From positions 1 through 64,000 of the forward strand of contig NZ_FZOD01000038.1 of NCBI RefSeq assembly GCF_900188345.1: 64,000 nt of DNA, written 5' to 3'. The notes below the pieces were generated by a model that was not told the origin of the DNA, did not search any database, and saw only the letters and a list, made by a program, of their open reading frames with translations. The stretch comes from Streptosporangium subroseum (GTDB taxonomy: Bacteria > Actinomycetota > Actinomycetes > Streptosporangiales > Streptosporangiaceae). The translations under genes were made by a program, and so were the position numbers. This document shows positions 52,421 to 60,479 of this stretch, piece after piece (position 1 is the stretch's first letter; each line of letters begins with the position of its first letter).

Positions 52421-53538
52421 GCGGACTCCTCCGGGATCGGCAGCCGCGCCTCGACGCGGAAGCCCCGTCCATGATGTGTGGCGGTCAGTGTGCCCCCGAG
52501 GGCCGAGGCCCGTTCGCGCATGCCGGGGATGCCGTTTCCGCTGCCCAGGCTCTCTCCGGGGGTGTCGCCGCCGGAATCGGTGACCTGGATGGTCAGCGCG
52601 CGGGAGCCGTACTCCAGCAGGACCGTGACCGAGGCGCCGGGAGCGTGGCGGGTGACGTTGGTGAGGGTCTCCTGCACGATGCGGTACCCGGCCCGTTCGA
52701 CCCCGGGCGGCAGGGGCCTGACCTCGCCGGTGACCTGCTTCACGACCGGGAGCCCGCTGCGCTCGATGAGCTCGTCGAGCCGGTCCAGCCCGGCGGTGGG
52801 AGAGCGGGGCGCGTCGTCGCGCAGGACGTTGAGCACCGAGCGCATCTCGGTCAGCACGTCCTTGGAGGCCTGTTTGATCGTGGTGAGCGCCGTGCGCGCC
52901 TGTTCGGGGTGATCGTCGATCAGGTGCAGCGCGGTGGAGGCCTGCACGTGGATGAGGGAGATGTTGTGCGCCAGCACGTCGTGCAACTCCTGGGCCATGG
53001 TCAGCCGCTCCTCGCTGGCCTGCCGCCGGGCCTCCTCCGTCTCCGTCCGCTCCCGTTCGGCCAGCCGTTCCTTCCTGACCCGTGCGAACTCCGCCACCGC
53101 CAGCACGATTCCCATGATCGCGGCCACCGCGAGGTTGTGGAACCAGCCGGAGACAGGGTCCGGGGCCAGCCAGTTCGTGTAGACGACGAAGAACGCGTAG
53201 GCGAAGGCCCAGGTCGCCGCGACCACGCGGCGGTGACCGAGCAGGATGGCGTTGTACGCGGCGATGATCGGGCTGATGAAGACCGGGCCGTAGGCATGGC
53301 CCCGGAGGATGAAGACACAGGTGACGACCACGGTGACGAGCAGGACGGGCACCGGGTGGCGGCGCCGGGCGAAGAGGGCGAGTGGTCCGACCAGGAGCAG
53401 CGCGTTGCCGAGCGGGTCCACCGGGACGCGGTCGCTCTGGTTCCATTCCACCCCTTGGGTGCCCATGACCTGGACGAAGCCGGCGAACAGGGGGAGCAGC
53501 CGTTCGATCCAGCGGGGTTTGGCGCGCACGCTCAGCAC
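52417..53538 (-). CDS. Two-component sensor histidine kinase (NarX/DesK type)
   Basis: The 373-residue protein has four to five membrane segments (about residues 10-150), a dimerisation/phosphoacceptor helix with His in ELHDVLAHNISLIHVQAS, and a C-terminal ATPase with SGNGIPGMRERASALGG. It belongs to the HisKA_3 group that pairs with NarL-type regulators, here encoded directly downstream with ATGA overlap. The start is uncertain: GTG 53538 opens the conserved part; the frame extends to ATG 53658. Confidence 0.87.
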   Translation of the reverse strand: MLSVRAKPRWIERLLPLFAGFVQVMGTQGVEWNQSDRVPVDPLGNALLLVGPLALFARRRHPVPVLLVTVVVTCVFILRGHAYGPVFISPIIAAYNAILLGHRRVVAATWAFAYAFFVVYTNWLAPDPVSGWFHNLAVAAIMGIVLAVAEFARVRKERLAERERTETEEARRQASEERLTMAQELHDVLAHNISLIHVQASTALHLIDDHPEQARTALTTIKQASKDVLTEMRSVLNVLRDDAPRSPTAGLDRLDELIERSGLPVVKQVTGEVRPLPPGVERAGYRIVQETLTNVTRHAPGASVTVLLEYGSRALTIQVTDSGGDTPGESLGSGNGIPGMRERASALGGTLTATHHGRGFRVEARLPIPEESA

Positions 53539-53697
53539 TTTACGGCCGCCCCGCTGACCGGTGCGTCCGTCCGGGGAGGAAGGAGGGACTACATCGCCGG
53601 TAGTAGGGAAAAGGTCGATAAATCGGACGGGCTGAATTGACGGGCAAAGGGCTGACAAGGCGGACGGCTTGAGTCAAGCTGTCTGCGGGAGGCCATA

Positions 53698-55446
53698 ATG
53701 ATCACTCATCGCATCGCCGTTCCCCTTGCCGGAATCCTGGCCGGGACCTCTGTCCTGTTTGTACAGCCCGCGGTGGCGTCACCGCCCGCGGTGGAGAAGA
53801 AACCCGTCGCGGAAGGGTATGGCGGAGCGGTTTCGACCGTCGACCTGGACGCGAGCAAGGTCGCGCTGGGGGTGTTGCGCCAGGGTGGCAACGCGATGGA
53901 CGCGGCGATCGCCGCGGCGGCCACGCTCGGCGTGACCGAGCCGTACTCGGCCGGACTGGCCGGGGGCGGGTTCATCGTCTACTACGACGCGCGGCACAAG
54001 AAGGTCCACACGATCGACGGCCGCGAGGCCGCGCCACAGGCGATGGGTCCGGCGTCCCTGGAGGGCATCCCGTTCGAGGAGGCCGTGACCAGCGGGCTGT
54101 CCGCGGGGGTGCCCGGCAGCGTGGCGCAGTGGGAGCTGGCGCTGCGCAGGTTCGGCACGCTCTCGTTGAAGCAGGCGCTCAACCCCGCGATCGAGGTCGC
54201 CTCGAAGGGGTTCGCGGTCGACCAGACCTTCTACGACCAGACGGCCGCCAACGCCGCCCGGTTCAAGGACTTCACCTCCACCGCGAAGCTCTATCTTCCC
54301 GGTGGCGCCCCGCCGCCGGTCGGATCCACGTTCCGCAACCCCGAGCTGGCCGAGACCTACCGTCAGCTCGGCAGGCGCGGTGGCGACTGGCTGTACGAGG
54401 GTGCTCTCGGCGCGGAGGTCGTGGCGACCGTGAAGGCTCCGCCGGTCACGCCCGGCTCCACCCGCAAGATCCGCCCCGGCCTGATGGAGACGTCCGACCT
54501 GAAGGCCTACCGGGCGCTGGAGCGGCTGCCCACGAAGATGACCTACAAGGGCATGGACGTGTACGGCATGGCGCCCCCGTCCTCGGGAGGCTCGACGGTC
54601 GGTGAGGCGCTCAACATCCTCGAAGCCCTGCCCAGGATCGGCCTGCACGAGTATCTGGAGGCGTCCCGCCTCTCCTTCGCAGACCGAGGCAAATATGTCG
54701 GGGACATCCCGGGTGTGCCGCTGAAGGAGTTGCTGTCCGACGGGTTCGCCAAGGAGCGCGCCTGCCTGATCGGTGACCGGGCGATGCCCCACCCGGCCCC
54801 GCCGGGCAACCCCGACGGGCGCTACGGGCCCTGCCCGGTCGCGCCGTCGGCGCAGGCCACCGCGACGCCCGCCGAAGGCCCGGAGACCACCCACCTGGTC
54901 GTGACCGACCGATGGGGCAACGTGGTCGCCTACAACATCACGATCGAGTCGACCGGCGGCAACGGCATCGTCGTTCCCGGACGGGGCTTCCTGCTCAACA
55001 ACGAGCTGACCGACTTCACCTTCGGCCCGGCCCCCGGCGACCCCAACCTGCCCGCGCCCGGTAAGCGGCCCCGGTCGTCGATGGCCCCGACGATCGTCCT
55101 GGCGGACGGCAAGCCGTTGCTCGCGCTGGGTTCTCCCGGCGGTGCCACGATCATCACCACCGTGCTGCAGATCCTGGTCAACCGCTGGGACTTCGGCATG
55201 TCCCTGCCCCAGGCGCTGGCCGCCCCCCGAGCCAGCCAGCGCAACATCGCCCAGACCCAGGCCGAGCCGGACTTCATCGAGCGCTACGGCCCCGAGCTCA
55301 CGCTCAAGGGGCAGAGTTTCGCGCCGACCCCCGAGATCGGCGCGGCAACCGCCATTGAGTTCCTTCGCAACGGAAGGCTCCAGGCGGTGGCCGAACCCGT
55401 CAGGAGGGGCGGCGGCAGCGCCCTGGTGACGAGCGAGCGCCGGTAG
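53698..55446 (+). CDS. ggt: Gamma-glutamyltransferase, secreted
   Basis: The 582-residue preproenzyme has a signal peptide (about 1-27, ending AVAS) and the self-cleavage/nucleophile site ETTHLVV, with Thr397 the expected N-terminal nucleophile of the small subunit. The large-subunit motif AGLAGGGFIVYYD and the small-subunit RPRSSMAPTIV and GSPGG motifs are present. It hydrolyses or transfers gamma-glutamyl groups of glutathione-like peptides outside the cell. It is divergent from a two-component system and followed by a palindromic terminator. Confidence 0.9.
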   Translation: MITHRIAVPLAGILAGTSVLFVQPAVASPPAVEKKPVAEGYGGAVSTVDLDASKVALGVLRQGGNAMDAAIAAAATLGVTEPYSAGLAGGGFIVYYDARHKKVHTIDGREAAPQAMGPASLEGIPFEEAVTSGLSAGVPGSVAQWELALRRFGTLSLKQALNPAIEVASKGFAVDQTFYDQTAANAARFKDFTSTAKLYLPGGAPPPVGSTFRNPELAETYRQLGRRGGDWLYEGALGAEVVATVKAPPVTPGSTRKIRPGLMETSDLKAYRALERLPTKMTYKGMDVYGMAPPSSGGSTVGEALNILEALPRIGLHEYLEASRLSFADRGKYVGDIPGVPLKELLSDGFAKERACLIGDRAMPHPAPPGNPDGRYGPCPVAPSAQATATPAEGPETTHLVVTDRWGNVVAYNITIESTGGNGIVVPGRGFLLNNELTDFTFGPAPGDPNLPAPGKRPRSSMAPTIVLADGKPLLALGSPGGATIITTVLQILVNRWDFGMSLPQALAAPRASQRNIAQTQAEPDFIERYGPELTLKGQSFAPTPEIGAATAIEFLRNGRLQAVAEPVRRGGGSALVTSERR

Positions 55447-55449
55447 GAC

Positions 55450-55489
55450 CGTCACCGCTGATCGGCGAATTCGCCGATCAGCGGTGACG
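55450..55489 (+). terminator. Perfect 40-bp palindrome after ggt
   Basis: The two 20-bp halves are exact reverse complements with no spacer, starting 4 bp past the ggt stop. It would form a very stable hairpin; no U-tract follows. Confidence 0.75.
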
Positions 55490-55582
55490 ATTGCCGGTGC
55501 GGGGCGTGGATTCTCGATGAGATCGGGAGATCGCGACGAGTTCCGTCACCCGCTGGAGGTCGCACTCCCCGCCGGGCTCTCC

Positions 55583-55750
55583 GCAAACGCGAAGCCGCCG
55601 GGCCTTCCATGAACGTGAAGCTGCCAGGTCGTGCGTGGAACGTGAAAACCGTCGGGCCCTGCCGCGAACATGAAGGCCGCCGGGCCCTGACGTGAACGTG
55701 AAGCTGTCGATGCCCTCCAGAGAACGTGAAAGCCGCCGGACACTCCAGGG
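55583..55750. repeat. 28-bp tandem repeat array between ggt and a small gene
   Basis: Six units of 27-29 bp begin GAACGTGAAGCTG or a close variant at 55611, 55638, 55666, 55694 and 55722, with a first degenerate unit at 55583. They lie in the 356-bp convergent gap (55447-55802), which otherwise holds only the ggt terminator. Confidence 0.75.
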
Positions 55751-55802
55751 CACACGAAAAGCGCCGAGGACCAGGCCGTCGGCGCTGTCGGTTGCTTGGC
55801 TG

Positions 55803-55970
55803 TTAGAGCAGCAGGTATGCGGCAATGACGACGATGACCAGCACCGCGACGCCCGCCACTATCGGCAGGGTGTACGACCGCTTCTGAGGGACGGCCTCCG
55901 CCTCCTTGCCCTGCGCGAACGCGCGAAACGCCTGGGTGTTACCTGCTGGGTCAATCTGAGGATCAGACAT
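55803..55970 (-). CDS. 55-residue single-pass membrane protein
   Basis: A short frame reads MSDPQIDPAGNTQAF, a polar, acidic N-terminus, a basic QKRSY boundary and one hydrophobic segment ending AAYLLL at the C-terminus. Codon third positions are mostly G or C in the N-terminal half, as in neighbouring genes. A tail-anchored topology is implied. It is divergent from the SURF1 gene. No family is recognised. Confidence 0.65.
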   Translation of the reverse strand: MSDPQIDPAGNTQAFRAFAQGKEAEAVPQKRSYTLPIVAGVAVLVIVVIAAYLLL

Positions 55971-56113
55971 GGGTCGACTTTAGCGACATCAGGTGTCCTC
56001 TCGACACCGATTTGTGGCACTTTTGCAGATACTCGTGGCGCGTGAGACCGGCGCGGAGGGTGAGGTGCGGTACTGCGGAGAGGACCGCCGGTCAGGGCGG
56101 ATAGCGTGGGGGC

Positions 56114-56869
56114 ATGTTCCGGATCCTGTTCTCTCCTCGCGTGATGGCGCTCCATCTGCTCGCGATAGGAGCGCTTGTCGCGTGTGGGCTGCTGGGCCGC
56201 TGGCAGCTCGGCGTCTTCGAGGATTCCGGTAAGCCCCATGCGCTGCTAGACCCCGCTCCGGTCGCGGTCGGCACACTCACGCAGGCGGGCAGGCAGATGA
56301 CGACCGACGCGGTCAACCGTCAGGTGACGGCGGAGGGGACCTTCGACGCGTCGAAGCAGCTCCTGGTGGCCGAACGGGACGAAGGTCTCTGGCTGCTCGT
56401 CCCGCTCGACCTCGGCGACGGCACCTCGATCCCCGTCGTGCGCGGGTGGGTGGCCGCGGCGGGCGATCCGGCGATCACCGCCGTGCCGGCGGGCAAGGTG
56501 ACGGTCACCGGGCGGCTGCAGCCCTCGGAGACCCTGGACAGCGTGGCGCGCCGGCCCCGGCAACTGCCTCCCGGGCAGGTGATGACCGTGTCGTCGGCCG
56601 AGCTGATCAACCTGTGGAAGGGCGTGAAGCTGCGCAACGGGTTCGTGGTGGCCGCCGGGGAGTCCCCCGCTCCGGCCGTCGCGGCCAAGCCGGTGAACAT
56701 GCCCCCTCCGACCGAGCTGGGTGGGTTCACCTGGCGCAACCTCGCCTACGCCGCCCAGTGGTGGATCTTCGGGCTGTTCGCGGTCTTCATGTGGTGGCAC
56801 TTTGTGCGCGACGCCCTGCGAGGACCTACGGCGGAGCAGGAGCCCGAGCCCGAACCCGCCGCCGTGTGA
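56114..56869 (+). CDS. SURF1-family protein (cytochrome c oxidase biogenesis)
   Basis: The 251-residue protein has the two membrane segments typical of SURF1 (about 11-27 and 209-229) with GRWQLGVFEDS after the first and the extracytoplasmic RGWVAA motif, ending FTWRNLAYAAQWWIFGLFA. SURF1 helps insert heme into cytochrome c oxidase. The next gene on the strand is a DUF3817 protein, 47 bp on, a pairing often found in actinomycetes. Confidence 0.88.
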   Translation: MFRILFSPRVMALHLLAIGALVACGLLGRWQLGVFEDSGKPHALLDPAPVAVGTLTQAGRQMTTDAVNRQVTAEGTFDASKQLLVAERDEGLWLLVPLDLGDGTSIPVVRGWVAAAGDPAITAVPAGKVTVTGRLQPSETLDSVARRPRQLPPGQVMTVSSAELINLWKGVKLRNGFVVAAGESPAPAVAAKPVNMPPPTELGGFTWRNLAYAAQWWIFGLFAVFMWWHFVRDALRGPTAEQEPEPEPAAV

Positions 56870-56916
56870 GCCCCCCGACATATCGTTCCTGTGCCCGAAC
56901 TCCCAGACCGAGGTAG

Positions 56917-57234
56917 ATGACCGTGGAATCCGCCCTCAAGCCCTTTCGCATCCTGGCGTACATCGTCGGCACGATGCTGCTCGTCCTGTCCACCTGCATC
57001 GTGCTCAGGTACGGCTTCGGCATCGAGCAGCCTTCAAAGATCGTTTCCCCGATCCACGGTTTCCTCTACATGCTCTACCTGGTGGCGACGATGAACCTGG
57101 GAATGAAGGCCCGGTGGTCGTGGCAGTACATCGTGGGCGTGATGCTCGCGGGCACCGTGCCGTTTCTGTCGTTCGTGTTCGAGCGCAAGGTCACCCGGCG
57201 CGTGGAGGCCGAACTCGCGGCCGCGCCCGCCTGA
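56917..57234 (+). CDS. DUF3817 membrane protein
   Basis: The 105-residue protein has three membrane segments: RILAYIVGTMLLVLST, the HGFLYMLYLVATMNLG segment with the conserved His-Gly and Tyr, and YIVGVMLAGTVPFLSFVFE. This is the DUF3817 pattern; function is unknown but related proteins adjoin respiratory assembly genes. It follows the SURF1 gene and is closed by a hairpin. Confidence 0.87.
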   Translation: MTVESALKPFRILAYIVGTMLLVLSTCIVLRYGFGIEQPSKIVSPIHGFLYMLYLVATMNLGMKARWSWQYIVGVMLAGTVPFLSFVFERKVTRRVEAELAAAPA

Positions 57235-57351
57235 CCGGCTCGGCCTCTGATCGGTCCGGCTCCTGCCCGGCCAGGAGTCTCTGCTTGGCGCGGCCCTTGA
57301 CGGGTTCGGCGCGGCCTTCGGCAGACCGCCGGACTCCGAGGGCCACATGAA

Positions 57352-57394
57352 GCAGGCCGGGACCTGCCCCTGTGAAGGGCGGGTCCCGGCCTGC
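57352..57394. terminator. Bidirectional hairpin between DUF3817 and a small membrane gene
   Basis: Perfect 13-bp arms (57352-57364, 57382-57394) with a 17-nt loop lie between convergent genes. Confidence 0.65.
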
Positions 57395-57400
57395 GTCGGC

Positions 57401-57592
57401 TCAGCGGCCGAGGCCACGCCTGCGAGAGCGCTTGAGCCGCTCGCGCTGGGATGGGTCGAGCATCATGTATCCGATGACCGGGGCGGCGATGACGCCCAGG
57501 ATGACCAGCAAGGTCACGAGACCCGGCAGGAAGATCCACGACAGGACCACCGCGGCCCCAGCACCGATCGCGTACTTCTGGATGGGCGACAT
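57401..57592 (-). CDS. Small two-segment membrane protein
   Basis: The 63-residue protein MSPIQKYAIGAGAAVVL... has one long or two short hydrophobic segments (about 7-43), a DPSQ turn and a very basic C-terminus (RERLKRSRRRGLGR), so the tail lies in the cytoplasm. The ATG at 57592 follows GGAGG. Unknown function; similar short proteins are common in actinomycetes. Confidence 0.7.
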   Translation of the reverse strand: MSPIQKYAIGAGAAVVLSWIFLPGLVTLLVILGVIAAPVIGYMMLDPSQRERLKRSRRRGLGR

Positions 57593-58069
57593 CCTCAACA
57601 TCCTCCGAACGCGGGGCGGACGCCCCTTCTGTTGTTCATTGTGCGTCGCCTACTCAACGTGTGGGCCCACCGACAGGGTTCCATCCGAGATATATCGTGA
57701 TCCGGCCGGAACCCCGGGGATGCGAGATCGCCCGGGAGCCGTGTGTCCTGCCCGCTCCGAGGGTAGATGCCGCTGGGATCCTCCGGAGTCTCTCCGATGG
57801 CCGTGAGGATCCCGGCCGTGATCTCGTCCGGATCGGCGCATGGACGCTCGGCGGGCACGGGCCCGGCGGGTGTGGATTCGGCGTGCCGGCTCATCCGTGA
57901 TCACTGCGGATTCCGTCGTCTGCCAGTAGTAGCGAAAAAAGAAGTTAACGCATCTATGGGCGTTTCGTGGTGATCGTTCTACGGAAGAGTAAGAAAGGCT
58001 GTCCATGCCGATATGGACGGCCGGTTCGGCGTTTCGTCGGCAATCACGGTGATCATAGGGGGACGGGCT
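57593..58069. other. Gap before the HxlR gene, one doubtful small frame
   Basis: A minus-strand frame of 99 codons (57595-57894) starts MSRHAESTPAGPVPAERP and has GC-rich third positions in its first half only; it has no clear ribosome site and matches no family I know, so it is listed as doubtful. The part right of 57900 is AT-richer and probably holds the HxlR promoter. Confidence 0.35.
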
Positions 58070-58990
58070 GTGAGCGGCACTGAGCAGGAGCCGGCGCGAG
58101 CCGAGCTCAGTGCGGTCGGGCAGGCGCTGGAGATCCTGGGGGATCGATGGGTGCTACTGATCTTGCAGCGGGCGTTCCTCCTGCGGATCCGGACCTTCGC
58201 CGGGTGGCGGGACGCGCTGGGCATCTCCGAGTCGGTGCTCGCCTCCAGGCTCAAGGAGCTGGTCGGTCACGGGATCTTCGAACTGTCGGCCTACCGGAAC
58301 GGGCGGACCCGCTACGAATACCGGCTGACCGAGCGGGGACTGCGGTTGTGGACGCTGCTGGTGGCCATCCACACGTGGGAGCGTGACTGGGCGGACCGGA
58401 GGCAACTGCAGCCGCTCCGCCATGACCTCTGCGGCGAGGACGTGAAGCCGTACCTCGGGTGCGGCGCCTGCCTGGAGCCGATGAGCGCCCGTGACACCCG
58501 GACCGAGCCCGGTCCGTCGGCCATCTTCTCCCGGATCGGCTCGTCCCGCCGGCATCGCCGTACGGTCCGATCGGTCGCGGAGTCCGACCTGATCGGCTAC
58601 TGCCCGGACTCGATGGAGATCCTCGGCGACCGCTGGAGCACGAGTGTCCTCGCCGCGGCCTTCCTGGGGACCAGCCGCTTCGTCGACTTCCAGTCCGGCC
58701 TCGGCATCGCACCCTCGGTGCTCACCGACCGCCTGCGCCGCTTCGTCGAACTCGGCGTCTTCGACCCCCGCCCCGACGGCTCCTACCGGCTCACCGACAA
58801 GGGCCTGGCCTTCTTCGAGGTCTTCGCCTTTCTGGTCGACTGGGCCCAGGGCGAGCTTCCCGGGCGCGAGGGCTCGGGGCTGTCCATCGCCCACAGGCCG
58901 TGCGGCGCCGCGTTCGACCCGGTCCTGTTGTGTACGGCCTGCGTCCGGCCACTCCGCCGCCGCGAGGTCCGCTTCATCTTGTCCGGCTGA
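58070..58990 (+). CDS. Double HxlR-type regulator with two zinc-like motifs
   Basis: The 306-residue protein contains two HxlR winged-helix domains in tandem: the first around LEILGDRWVLLILQRAF (about 20-110), the second around MEILGDRWSTSVLAAAF (about 180-270). Each is followed by the same Cys/His motif, HxxCGxxxxPxLxCxxCxxP. Single-domain HxlR proteins act as dimers, so this may be a fused dimer. GTG 58070 follows GGGGGACGG; ATG 58013 is an alternative. Its stop overlaps the convergent pseudokinase gene by 17 bp. Confidence 0.85.
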   Translation: MSGTEQEPARAELSAVGQALEILGDRWVLLILQRAFLLRIRTFAGWRDALGISESVLASRLKELVGHGIFELSAYRNGRTRYEYRLTERGLRLWTLLVAIHTWERDWADRRQLQPLRHDLCGEDVKPYLGCGACLEPMSARDTRTEPGPSAIFSRIGSSRRHRRTVRSVAESDLIGYCPDSMEILGDRWSTSVLAAAFLGTSRFVDFQSGLGIAPSVLTDRLRRFVELGVFDPRPDGSYRLTDKGLAFFEVFAFLVDWAQGELPGREGSGLSIAHRPCGAAFDPVLLCTACVRPLRRREVRFILSG

Positions 58991-60314
58991 GGCCTTCCAG
59001 AATCCATTGAGTGATCGTGAACGCGCCCTTGCGCGTGCTGTGGTCGCCGTCATCGGCACCGCGACGTTCGTACTGAACGACGACCACGAGGTTGGCCGCT
59101 CGGAAGACCACTCCGGTGTTGTAGGAGAGCTGGCTGTTCTCGTACGTGTATGCCTCCGTGGCGACGCCGGGGAGCGCCGTCACGGGTATGATCTTGTTCA
59201 ACGGAAGGCCGGCCTCCGTCGTAAGCGGCCCTCGCTCTTCTTCGAGGAAACGGGCGTAGAGCTTGCGGGCTTCTCCGGCGGAGGTGAAAGAGAAGGCGTC
59301 GATCCCGAGTGTGTAATTCCAGCTGTCCGGCAGGCCCGTCGTATCAGCGGTATCAGGGGTTTGCCACTTGCAGTGAGAAGTCCCTTCCTTGGAGGGTGTG
59401 GTCTCCAGCGACAGTTCGGCCGCCTGTTTCCGAGAGATGAGCTTGCAGGGATCGAACGGCTTGGGGAAGAAGGTGGGGAGCGCGACCGGGGTGATGGACG
59501 GCGCCGGTTCGGAGGGGCGGGGCCAGAGCCAGAAGGTGGCGCCTCCCAGGACCAGGACGGCGGTGACGGCCGCAGTAACGACGAGGGGGCCGCGGCGGGG
59601 GCCCCGCTGCGCGGGGCGGGGAGCGATCCTCTCCAGCGTCAGCCGGACCGAGGTGGCGTCGGGGTGGTGGGCGGGCTCCACGGCCAGCAGCTCGTCCAGC
59701 AGCGAGGTCAGCGGGCCCGAGCCAGTCGAGCCGGTGACGGGGTCGGCCAGGGGCGTTCCGTCCGCCAGGCGAAGGCCGGCCTGGGATCCCGTGTCCGGCA
59801 TCCGGCCCTCGACGGCGGCGAACAGGGTGACACCCAGGTCGCGCAGCTCGTCGGCGGGGACGGGGGAGGCGATGCCGGTCAGCACGACCCGGCCGCCGGG
59901 GGCCAGCAGCACGGCGTCGGGGGTGGCGGCGAGGTGAACGCCCCGCTCATGGGCGGCGGCCAGGGCGTCCAGCACACGCAGGCCGATCTCGGCCGCGCGC
60001 TCCGGAGCGAACGGGCCGTCGGCGCGGACCGTCTGGAGCAGTGAACGGCCCTCGACCGACTCCATGACCAGCCACATCCGGTCGGGAGTGGAGATCACGT
60101 CGTGGAGGGCGGTGATGCCGGGATGCCGCAGGCCGGCCGTGGCACGGATCTGCCCGAGGAGCCGGTCGCGGTGCGGGCCCGGGGGCGGGAGCCGTACCTC
60201 GGAGATCGTGACGTCGCGGTGGAGCAGCTCGTCGCGCGAGCGCCAGCTCGTGCCCGTGGGGTCCCGGCGCTCCAGCATGCGGTAACGCCCGGCAAGGAGG
60301 CTGGGATCGCTCAT
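58974..60314 (-). CDS. Receptor-type pseudokinase with DUF3558-like sensor domain
   Basis: The 446-residue protein has a PknB-type kinase fold (about 1-245) that lacks catalytic residues: the ATP Lys position is Ser38 (VTISEV), HRD is HLA (127-129) and DFG is TGI (146-148). One membrane segment (GPLVVTAAVTAVLVLGG) leads to an external domain with FDPCKLISRKQAAEL, the DUF3558-like Cys pattern. It lies downstream of an active homologue and may be its partner or regulator. Confidence 0.83.
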   Translation of the reverse strand: MSDPSLLAGRYRMLERRDPTGTSWRSRDELLHRDVTISEVRLPPPGPHRDRLLGQIRATAGLRHPGITALHDVISTPDRMWLVMESVEGRSLLQTVRADGPFAPERAAEIGLRVLDALAAAHERGVHLAATPDAVLLAPGGRVVLTGIASPVPADELRDLGVTLFAAVEGRMPDTGSQAGLRLADGTPLADPVTGSTGSGPLTSLLDELLAVEPAHHPDATSVRLTLERIAPRPAQRGPRRGPLVVTAAVTAVLVLGGATFWLWPRPSEPAPSITPVALPTFFPKPFDPCKLISRKQAAELSLETTPSKEGTSHCKWQTPDTADTTGLPDSWNYTLGIDAFSFTSAGEARKLYARFLEEERGPLTTEAGLPLNKIIPVTALPGVATEAYTYENSQLSYNTGVVFRAANLVVVVQYERRGADDGDHSTRKGAFTITQWILEGLSRTR

Positions 60315-60320
60315 ACCGAC

Positions 60321-60392
60321 CGCCTCGCCCGCGCCGACCGCCTCGCCCGCGCCGACCGCCTCGCCCGCGCCGACCGCCTCGCCGGCGCCGGC
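60321..60392. repeat. Four 18-bp repeats upstream of the pseudokinase gene
   Basis: CGCCTCGCCCGCGCCGAC occurs three times exactly (60321, 60339, 60357) and once with changes (60375), just upstream of the pseudokinase start and downstream of the kinase stop at 60480. Confidence 0.85.
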
Positions 60393-60479
60393 TGTCTTGA
60401 CCGCGTCGGTCGTGCTCTCCGAGCCTGCCGTTTCACCCCTGCCGGTCGCCCTGTCGCGTTTCCCGTGACGCGGGAGTTC

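Noticed and set aside
57595..57894. 99-codon minus-strand frame as a firm gene
   Set aside because: Codon bias fades half-way, no ribosome site and no recognisable family; kept only as a doubtful note.
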